From an uncultured Gemmatimonadota bacterium (GTDB taxonomy: Bacteria > Gemmatimonadota > Gemmatimonadetes > Longimicrobiales > Gaopeijiaceae), in the NCBI GenBank assembly GCA_938030915.1, contig CALHIO010000236.1, forward strand, positions 1 to 8,781: a stretch of DNA of 8,781 nucleotides, given 5' to 3'. Below the pieces are notes generated by a model. That model saw only the letters and a list, made by a program, of their open reading frames with translations. It ran no database searches and had not been told where the DNA came from. The stretch's first letter is position 1. Each line of letters begins with the position of its first letter. Shown here in pieces: positions 3,915-8,781 of this stretch. The translations under genes and the position numbers were made by a program.

Positions 3915-6050
3915 ATGCCCGGCTCGATCCGGGCGCTCCGCCGACAGGCAGACCCGATCAGAGGTCGGGGGCGCATCCCCCTCACCAAGCGGAGGGGACC
4001 CGGCGCTCCCCAGTATCGGCGCACCGGCGTCGACACCCTGTCCTCAGAGGAGGACGCGATCGCTGTCGCCGTCGAGGACGCCTTCAACACCGTTTCACGT
4101 GAAACACTCCTAGATGCCGTTGAGCGGCGCGATGTTGACGGATACGCCCGGTCGGTCCTCGCGGCCTTCTCCGAAGCGTCAGCGGCCATAGAGGCGGCGC
4201 TTCTGCGCGGGTTCGTGTCGTCGGGTGAGGCGACCGCCCGCGAGATCGGCGTCGAACTGTCCCGCGCCTACCGTCGCGTCGGCAAGGCGGAGGCACCGTC
4301 GCCATCTCAGGTGGCACTTCAGTTTCGGTTCGACGCGGTGGACCCGCGCGCTACCGAGTGGGCAAGGGCAGAGGCGGGACGTCTCATCACGAACATGACC
4401 GCGTCCCAGCGGGAAATGATGCGCGCCCTCGTCGAGCAGTCCTTCGTTGAGTCGCGGACAATGGGCACAACCGCGTCGTCGATCTTCCGGCAACTTCAGA
4501 CAGTCACCCCGGGGCCGACCGCCAGAGAGTTCGCGGACGCCATCGGCACCAACCTCAACGGCCTCACCGCCAGATACGAGCGGGCCGTCATGAACCGGGT
4601 CGCTGACCTCGGCGATGATCTTGCGAAGCGCGGCGTGTCTGGCACCCGCGCCCTCGAACAGATGCGGAAGACGGGCGACAAGTACGCGACGAAACTGCGG
4701 CGCGCACGGTCCCGGACGATCGCCCGCACCGAACGGATGACCGCCCACAACCAAGCGCGCCTCCTCTCCTATCAACAGGCGATCGACTCCGGCCTAATGT
4801 CGAAGGACCACTCCCGGAAGATCTGGTCGACCGGACCATTCGACGTCTGCCCCATCTGCGTCTCAATGTCCGGCACCGAGGCGAAGGTCGGCGACCCTTT
4901 CACCCTGCCGAATGGCTCACAGGTTCAAGCACCACCGGCCCATCCGAACTGTCGCTGTACCCTTCAGTCCCGCACCGACACGACCCTCTACGACCCGCCG
5001 CAGGCTCTCGGCACCGGTGTACCGGGCGACCCATTCCGGATCGGTGGGCGCGGCCTGAGCGCGACTGGCAGGGAACTGGCATCCCGTCCCCTCCCCGGTG
5101 TCCCGATTCCGCCGTCGTCTCCGCCGGTGAACCGGCCAGAACCGGAACCGGCACCACGAGGCCGTGCCCGCAGTCTCGACGCCCAGCGCGAAGCCGCCGC
5201 CGAATACGCTGAACGATACGGAGTAACAGTCGAGCAGGTTGTTATGTCCCTCGATGATGTTCCGGTCCTTCGCCGCAAGGCCCGCGCGGAAGCGTCTCGT
5301 CGTGCCGCCGACGCTCACGCCCAACTCGACGCACCCAACTTCGGTTCGATCGCGATGCCCGACCCGCGCGACATCCCTGCCGAGGCGCGCGCATACGTCG
5401 ACTGGTACGACAACCTTCACCGGTCGGAGAAGCGCCGACTCCGCGACATGGGTTGGATGCGGCGCGGTGCCGCCCAGTCTGTCGACGAAATGGATGAGGC
5501 GTACGCCGTACAGTTCGGACTAGAGACGAGGGGTCTGCCCGGGCAGGCACTCGAAGAACATTGGCTTCGACTGACCCGCGAATACGACCTCCTCACAATG
5601 GCGCGTCGTGGCCGTCGACCCGGCAACCTCAACCGGTACGGAGGCCGCGCCGACTACAACGCCCTCCTTCCCGACCTGCGTTCTGAAGGTTGGGACGTCA
5701 ACATCATCATGGCCGGAGACGAGTTTGAGACCGCCGCCATGATCGCCCAACGGCAAGTCAACGAGGTAGCCGACGAAGCGGCATCGCTGTTCGGACGCGC
5801 CCGACTCCCGGTCAATGGTCCGGCCCCGTGGCGCATGTCCTTTCAGTCGTGGGAGGACGAGGTCCGCGACCTAGAGTCCCGGATGCGCTTCGAGTCCGTG
5901 TCACCGAAGGACGTCGCCCGCTACGAGGAACTGGTGCCCCGCGCTCTCGACGACGGAGCCGACTACGAAACCCTGTACGCGACGATCATCGAGACGGCCC
6001 GCTACGCCGAGTTCGATGTCGCCGATTACGCGACCATCCCGTGGATGTGA
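3915..6050 (+). CDS. Mu gpF-like minor head/morphogenesis protein with long C-terminal extension (711 aa)
   Basis: This is a minor capsid or head-morphogenesis protein of the Mu gpF-like group, a portal-associated component made with the portal. The diagnostic region is RTIARTERMTAHNQAR followed by C312-PI-C315-VSMSG and, about 30 residues later, HPNC346-R-C348T, the hallmark metal-binding-type cysteines of this domain. Residues ~1-300 are mainly helical. After the domain comes a Pro-rich linker (about 394-417) and then roughly 295 residues that are not part of the usual gpF domain, with GLETRGLPGQALEEHWLRL, a GRRPGNLNRYGG turn, and MSFQSWEDEVRDLESRM near the end. Standard gpF-like proteins are much shorter, so this is a fusion or a family-specific extension; I see no toxin or enzyme motif in it. 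ATG 3915 is the earliest possible start, since the portal's stop is in the same frame 3 nt upstream. A near-perfect parS site lies in codons 59-64. Confidence 0.85.
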   Translation: MPGSIRALRRQADPIRGRGRIPLTKRRGPGAPQYRRTGVDTLSSEEDAIAVAVEDAFNTVSRETLLDAVERRDVDGYARSVLAAFSEASAAIEAALLRGFVSSGEATAREIGVELSRAYRRVGKAEAPSPSQVALQFRFDAVDPRATEWARAEAGRLITNMTASQREMMRALVEQSFVESRTMGTTASSIFRQLQTVTPGPTAREFADAIGTNLNGLTARYERAVMNRVADLGDDLAKRGVSGTRALEQMRKTGDKYATKLRRARSRTIARTERMTAHNQARLLSYQQAIDSGLMSKDHSRKIWSTGPFDVCPICVSMSGTEAKVGDPFTLPNGSQVQAPPAHPNCRCTLQSRTDTTLYDPPQALGTGVPGDPFRIGGRGLSATGRELASRPLPGVPIPPSSPPVNRPEPEPAPRGRARSLDAQREAAAEYAERYGVTVEQVVMSLDDVPVLRRKARAEASRRAADAHAQLDAPNFGSIAMPDPRDIPAEARAYVDWYDNLHRSEKRRLRDMGWMRRGAAQSVDEMDEAYAVQFGLETRGLPGQALEEHWLRLTREYDLLTMARRGRRPGNLNRYGGRADYNALLPDLRSEGWDVNIIMAGDEFETAAMIAQRQVNEVADEAASLFGRARLPVNGPAPWRMSFQSWEDEVRDLESRMRFESVSPKDVARYEELVPRALDDGADYETLYATIIETARYAEFDVADYATIPWM
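4091..4106 (+). promoter_or_regulatory. parS: parS-like ParB binding site inside the minor head gene
   Basis: CGTTTCACGTGAAACA matches the bacterial chromosomal parS consensus TGTTTCACGTGAAACA at 15 of 16 positions, and the 14-bp core GTTTCACGTGAAAC (4092-4105) is a perfect palindrome identical to the site used by ParB in Actinobacteria and many other bacteria. It lies within the coding sequence for T59-V-S-R-E-T64. A given 14-mer is expected about 3 in 100,000 times by chance in a window this size, ignoring composition. Being palindromic, the site has no strand preference. Binding by host ParB is inferred from sequence identity only. Confidence 0.75.
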
Positions 6051-6057
6051 GGACCTT

Positions 6058-6234
6058 ATGACTGTCGACCCCGCAACAATAAGAACCCGCCTACACGCTC
6101 TCATTCCGTCCCTCGCCGTGCCCGTCACCGAAGCGGAGCGTGCCCTCGACATGATGGGCGAGTATCCCGACACGGAGGACGGTCGCCGGGCGCACGCCGA
6201 AACAGTCGAACGCCTCACCCGAACCGAACGGTAA
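6058..6234 (+). CDS. Small phage protein of unknown function (58 aa)
   Basis: ATG 6058 is 7 nt after the minor head gene stop and has GAGG (6049-6052) at 5-nt spacing, overlapping that stop. The product is short, charged and mostly helical: an N-terminal DPATIRTRLHALIPSLAVP segment and a C-terminal RRAHAETVERLTRTER helix with basic character. I do not recognise the family. Its position between a minor head protein and another head-associated gene suggests a structural accessory or assembly role. Its TAA stop overlaps a TAATCT element that may be the -10 of the next gene's promoter. Confidence 0.6.
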   Translation: MTVDPATIRTRLHALIPSLAVPVTEAERALDMMGEYPDTEDGRRAHAETVERLTRTER

Positions 6235-6246
6235 TCTCGGCCCGTG
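6232..6246 (+). promoter_or_regulatory. Possible -10 element for leaderless GTG gene
   Basis: TAATCT (6232-6237) fits the TANNNT -10 consensus and is followed after only 6 nt by the GTG start codon of the next gene, which has no Shine-Dalgarno sequence. No convincing -35 element is found at normal spacing, so this promoter is weaker evidence than the one at 146-182. Confidence 0.35.
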
Positions 6247-7176
6247 GCTATCTCGGTTCCCGCCTACGTCCGCTCTAATGCCCGCCGTGGCCTTGACCTA
6301 CTCGAATACGCCGGGGACGGCCTGCGTCCGCGCACGATCCGTGAGGCGCGCGCTATGGCCCGAGGCGAGATGACCGCCGACAAGGTGCGCCGTATGGCCG
6401 CATGGCTCGCCCGGCACGCCACCGACCTTCAGAGTGACAGAGCGAACGCCTACCTCGCCGGGGACACCGACCGACCGACCGCCGGACAGGTCGCGTGGCT
6501 TCTCTGGGGCGGCGACATCGGACGCGCGAACCGGGACCGTGCCGAGGAGTGGGCGCGCCGTCAGGTCGACCGGCTTATCAGGGAGGGGGAACTTGACAAG
6601 GCGTCGGCCTCTGAGGTTCGTGTCGGCACGGCTGTTCAGTACGCGGTGCCGAAGCCTCCGGCCCCCACGACGTACGCGACCGGGATCGTCGCCCGCGTCG
6701 AGCGTGGAGGGACCGTGAGGATCGGAGGAGAGCGGAGGGATGGTACTTCCGAAGACCCGGCGGTGGTCATCGAGGTGTACGCCCGGCAGGGCGACGAGTT
6801 TGTTGAGACTGACCGGCGTGTCGTCCGCCTCGCTTCTGAGGTGCGCGTCGTCGCCGACATTGAAGAGCGCATCCGGAAGGCGGTGTCGGCTCGTATCCGG
6901 CGGGTGTTAGAGAACAAGGTTGAGGAGCACAACGCGAAGTACACCGGTAAGGGCAAGCGTGTCACCGTTCGCATGTTGGCGGCGGTGTTTGAGCGCGGTG
7001 TCGGCGCATACCGGACAAACCCGGGTTCGGTGCGTCCGACCGTGACGTCCGCCGACCAATGGGGACTCGGCAGGGTCAACGCCTTTCTGACCGCCGTCCG
7101 CACCGGCAAGTTCCCGCGCACCGCCTTCGACACCGACCTGCTCCCGGAGGGTCATCCCCTCTCGTCTCGCGACTAA
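6244..7176 (+). CDS. Head-associated phage protein with three modules (310 aa)
   Basis: Three regions resemble modules that I associate with phage prohead or head-maturation proteins. Residues ~14-95 contain GLRPRTIREARAMARG, the KVRRMAAWLARH helix and VAWLLWGGDIG, a pattern usually written as 'ARxL...RRM..F.ARH...IAWLLWGGD'. Residues ~122-205 form a small beta domain starting VRVGTAVQYAV with a GIVARVERGG turn and TSEDPAVVIEVYAR, like the SH3/Tudor-like domain found in some XkdF-type proteins. Residues ~240-308 contain RGVGAYRTNPG, QWGLGRVNAFLTAVRTGK and the ending DTDLLPEGHPLSS, which resembles a conserved phage domain (possibly DUF5824). No protease catalytic motif is evident. I infer a role in capsid assembly or maturation from modules and neighbours. 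GTG 6244 is the first possible start because TAA at 6232 closes the frame upstream. TAA 7174-7176 ends the rightward block. Confidence 0.65.
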   Translation: MAISVPAYVRSNARRGLDLLEYAGDGLRPRTIREARAMARGEMTADKVRRMAAWLARHATDLQSDRANAYLAGDTDRPTAGQVAWLLWGGDIGRANRDRAEEWARRQVDRLIREGELDKASASEVRVGTAVQYAVPKPPAPTTYATGIVARVERGGTVRIGGERRDGTSEDPAVVIEVYARQGDEFVETDRRVVRLASEVRVVADIEERIRKAVSARIRRVLENKVEEHNAKYTGKGKRVTVRMLAAVFERGVGAYRTNPGSVRPTVTSADQWGLGRVNAFLTAVRTGKFPRTAFDTDLLPEGHPLSSRD

Positions 7177-7184
7177 ACGCGACA

Positions 7185-7220
7185 GGACCGCCGACCCGAA
7201 AGGATAAAGGTCGACGGTCC
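7185..7220. terminator. Strong dyad after the head operon, likely terminator
   Basis: GGACCGCCGACC (7185-7196) faces GGTCGACGGTCC (7209-7220) around a 12-nt loop, giving 12 aligned positions with one C·A mismatch on the + transcript and a G·U wobble on the - transcript. It starts 8 nt after the TAA of the rightward gene and lies in the gap between convergent genes, so it may terminate both transcripts. There is no T-tract, as is common in high-GC hosts. Confidence 0.55.
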
Positions 7221-7226
7221 CGTCAA

Positions 7227-7256
7227 CTCTGGCTATCAAGGGGGAAGACGCCAGAG
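7227..7256. terminator. Second dyad between convergent genes
   Basis: CTCTGGC (7227-7233) and GCCAGAG (7250-7256) form a perfect 7-bp stem with a 16-nt loop. It is 15 nt beyond the stop of the leftward ArdC-like gene and probably serves as its terminator, in tandem with the dyad at 7185-7220. The 16-nt loop is longer than usual and no T-tract follows, which lowers certainty. Confidence 0.45.
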
Positions 7257-7271
7257 GGGTCATACGCTCAG

Positions 7272-8177
7272 TCATTCACCACATACCAGCACCTCCTGTT
7301 CGGTCGCGGCGTGAGCCATCGCCTCAATGTAGTCGACCGCCTTCGATGCCTTCGACGCCGCTTCCCACAGGAGCCGGTAGTCGTTCTTTAGGTGGTCGAT
7401 CCACGCGGTCAGATACTTCGCGTGATCCTCGCGCGGCTCGTCGCTGATCCCGAGGATGGCGCAGAGCATCGCCGCGCCGAGTTCGGCGACCAGTTCCTCG
7501 GCGGCGTACGAGTTGTCACCGAACACCTCGTCGATCCACCGGCCCGACATCTTCCGGGCGAGCCGCGACTCGTGCCCGGTCCAATGGACCAGTTCGTGAG
7601 CGAAGGTCGCGTAGTACGCCTCGGCGCTGTGGAACATCTCGAAGTGGGGCAGGGTGATCCGGTCCCGGGACGGCGTGTAGTAGGCGCGCCCCTCATCGGC
7701 GTGCCGCACTTCTGCGCCGACCGAGTGGAGGTACTGCTCGGCGTAAGCGATCGGCCCCTCCGGGTTCACCCGCTTGTCCGGGTTGTCCCACCCGTCGACC
7801 TGCTCGGCATTGAACACGGTGAACGCTGACGAGTATCCGCGTCCGCACCGGTCGCACATCTCGTCGGCTCCGTGGTCTCGACACTCAACGATCGACCACT
7901 TGACGAGGCGGATGCCCTTCTCGCCCTTGCGGACCTGCGCGCCAAGTTCGGCCCATTGCTTGTAGGTCGCCCAGTACCCGGAGCCGTAATCCTCTCCGAA
8001 CAGCCACAGGGCGATGAGGTTCCCGCCGCTGTAACGGCGACCGGTCTTCGCGTTCTCAGCGATGGTGCCGCCGGACCACGGCTTCTGCCACGAGTCCTTC
8101 CCGTACTTCGCGTCCTCCATGCTGGCGATGATCTTCTGGGCGACCGCCTCCTTGACGGCATCAGTCTTCTCGCTCAC
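7272..8177 (-). CDS. ArdC-like antirestriction protein with zincin metallopeptidase domain (301 aa)
   Basis: ArdC-type proteins, first known from conjugative plasmids, are thought to shield incoming DNA from host restriction systems. The N-terminal single-stranded-DNA-binding-type domain is shown by the W30-QKPW34 region, the YSGGNLIALW motif (49-58), YWATYKQW (68-75) and RKGEKGIRLVKW (83-94), ending at FTVFNAEQVDGW (119-130). The C-terminal zincin-like domain has the catalytic H194-ELV-H198 motif followed by TGHESRLAR, plus a downstream AAEELVAELGAAMLC segment that likely supplies the third zinc ligand. Between strands of the first domain is an insertion C99-RDHGADEM-C108-DR-C111 resembling a zinc knuckle. 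The start GTG 8177 is chosen over ATG 8213 because AGGAGG lies 4 nt upstream and it overlaps the preceding gene's stop (GTGA). Length is near the usual ~300. Confidence 0.85.
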   Translation of the reverse strand: MSEKTDAVKEAVAQKIIASMEDAKYGKDSWQKPWSGGTIAENAKTGRRYSGGNLIALWLFGEDYGSGYWATYKQWAELGAQVRKGEKGIRLVKWSIVECRDHGADEMCDRCGRGYSSAFTVFNAEQVDGWDNPDKRVNPEGPIAYAEQYLHSVGAEVRHADEGRAYYTPSRDRITLPHFEMFHSAEAYYATFAHELVHWTGHESRLARKMSGRWIDEVFGDNSYAAEELVAELGAAMLCAILGISDEPREDHAKYLTAWIDHLKNDYRLLWEAASKASKAVDYIEAMAHAATEQEVLVCGE

Positions 8178-8524
8178 AACTCCTCCTCGTTGCCCATACA
8201 CCACTCGCACCATGTCTCCGGATACGGGCGGTGCGCCTGTGCCTCAGCCTTCGTGTGGAACTCCACACAGCCGGAGTGCTCGTCGCAGATCAGCATCCAC
8301 GGAAGGTCGTCGCCCCGTTCGAGCGTGACATGCGTTCCGGTGGTGCGGGCGCGGGTCGTGTCCGACTTCTTGACGGAGATCGTGACCTCCCAACCCTTCA
8401 CGGTCATCCGCGCGTGAGAGGCGACGAACCCGGCTCTCCGACCGATGGTCTCAACCTTGCGAGCGTCGTCGAGTGTCCGGAACCAGTAGGTGCCGAGAAG
8501 CGTGTCGGCGGTCGCGGCGCTCAT
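8174..8524 (-). CDS. Zinc-ribbon-like phage/plasmid-type protein (116 aa)
   Basis: The leftward gene begins at ATG 8524 with GGAGGTGA as a strong ribosome site 4 nt upstream and its start overlaps the preceding stop (TGATG). Residues ~1-75 form a probable alpha/beta region (TYWFRTLDDARKVETIGRRAG, then KGWEVTISVKK). Residues ~76-112 contain a zinc-ribbon-like pattern, C-DEHSG-C near WMLICDEHSGC, then H and A in FHTKAEAQAHRP, and a final W-C-EW-C pair, a layout seen in many small actinobacterial phage and plasmid proteins (C..H...t...A...P..WC..C). Metal binding is inferred. Function is unknown. Its stop overlaps the ArdC-like gene's GTG, so the two are translationally coupled and may act together in early infection or DNA entry. 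Confidence 0.7.
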   Translation of the reverse strand: MSAATADTLLGTYWFRTLDDARKVETIGRRAGFVASHARMTVKGWEVTISVKKSDTTRARTTGTHVTLERGDDLPWMLICDEHSGCVEFHTKAEAQAHRPYPETWCEWCMGNEEEL

Positions 8525-8781
8525 CACTTCACCTCCATGAGTCCGGCGGTGCGGGCGGAGGCGACGATGGTGCGGAGGTCGTCGACGTTCGTTGCGGCCT
8601 CGGGGACGTTGAAGCCGTTGGCGTTGAGCCAGAGGGCGATCCTGCGACCGTGCGAGTAGGCGTCGTGCTTGGAGTTCTTGGAGGGCATCCGCTTCAGGCC
8701 CTTCTCCCACGCGGCGAAGGCGGTGGCGAACTCCGGTGAGTTCTTGCCGTGGGTCTCGCGGGCGTCAGAGAGGTTGTCGCA
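8524..8781 (-). CDS. Hypothetical protein, 3' end only (85 aa present)
   Basis: An open frame enters from the right edge and ends at TGA 8526-8524, which overlaps the next gene's ATG by one base. There is no start in the window, so this is a partial gene. The visible 85 residues are soluble and largely helical: C-DNLSDARETHGKNSPEF, AFAAWEKGLKRMP, a basic KNSKHDAYSHGRRIALWLNANGFNVPE stretch, and VDDLRTIVASARTAG near the end. The HDAYSHGRRIALWLNANG helix-turn region is basic enough to be a nucleic-acid contact, but that is speculation. I do not recognise the family. It is the first gene seen of the leftward operon containing the zinc-ribbon and ArdC-like genes. Confidence 0.65.
   Translation of the reverse strand, partial: CDNLSDARETHGKNSPEFATAFAAWEKGLKRMPSKNSKHDAYSHGRRIALWLNANGFNVPEAATNVDDLRTIVASARTAGLMEVK

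Noticed and set aside
6593..6598. A TTGACA-like sequence inside the 6244 gene.
   Set aside because: It encodes part of ELDK and has no -10 element at suitable spacing.
7200..7226. Possible leftward promoter TTGACG with TATCCT in the convergent gap.
   Set aside because: The spacing is only about 14 nt and it would transcribe antisense into the head operon; the bases are better explained by the dyads.
1..8781. CRISPR array, tRNA, rRNA, insertion sequence, integrase or attachment site.
   Set aside because: I found no spaced direct repeats, cloverleaf structure, transposase or integrase motifs, or terminal inverted repeats in the window.

Overview
The window looks like part of the head-assembly region of a tailed bacteriophage or prophage from a high-GC actinobacterial host. 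The evidence is: the C-terminal tail of a terminase large subunit at the left edge, a Mu gp29-like (DUF935-type) portal, a Mu gpF-like minor head protein, a head-associated protein, a GP88-family phage protein, and an ArdC-type antirestriction protein. Dense packing with 1-4 nt stop/start overlaps, strong GC bias, GTG starts and apparently leaderless genes all fit an actinobacteriophage. The exact host cannot be told from the sequence.

Layout. Positions 1-116 (+) end the terminase gene. Positions 117-181 hold nested dyads and a good promoter for a leaderless gene at 182. Positions 182-1795 (+) hold six small phage proteins; two begin with Thr/Asn-rich low-complexity leaders and two are Cys4 zinc-ribbon-like. 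The 45-residue one at 1658-1795 is short and its start is uncertain. Positions 1795-2559 (+) encode a GP88-family protein. Positions 2586-3911 (+) encode the portal and 3915-6050 (+) a 711-residue gpF-like minor head protein whose last ~300 residues are an extension of unknown function. Positions 6058-6234 (+) encode a 58-residue protein and 6244-7176 (+) a three-module head-associated protein. Two hairpins at 7185-7256 separate this rightward block from a leftward one: the ArdC-like protein (7272-8177), a 116-residue zinc-ribbon-like protein (8174-8524) and the 3' end of another gene running off the right edge (8524-8781).

How it works together. Terminase, portal, minor head protein and the 6244 product belong to capsid assembly and DNA packaging. 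The small genes and GP88 gene are inserted where terminase and portal would normally be adjacent. The leftward cluster is probably an early or establishment set in which ArdC protects incoming DNA from host restriction.

The most striking signal is a non-coding one inside a coding sequence. Positions 4091-4106, within the minor head protein gene, match the bacterial chromosome-partitioning site parS at 15 of 16 positions, including the complete 14-bp palindromic core. If real, the phage may recruit the host ParB protein to its own DNA. Three genes (182, 2586, 6244) also share an arrangement of a TANNNT -10 element 6-8 nt before a start codon with no Shine-Dalgarno sequence, suggesting leaderless transcripts.
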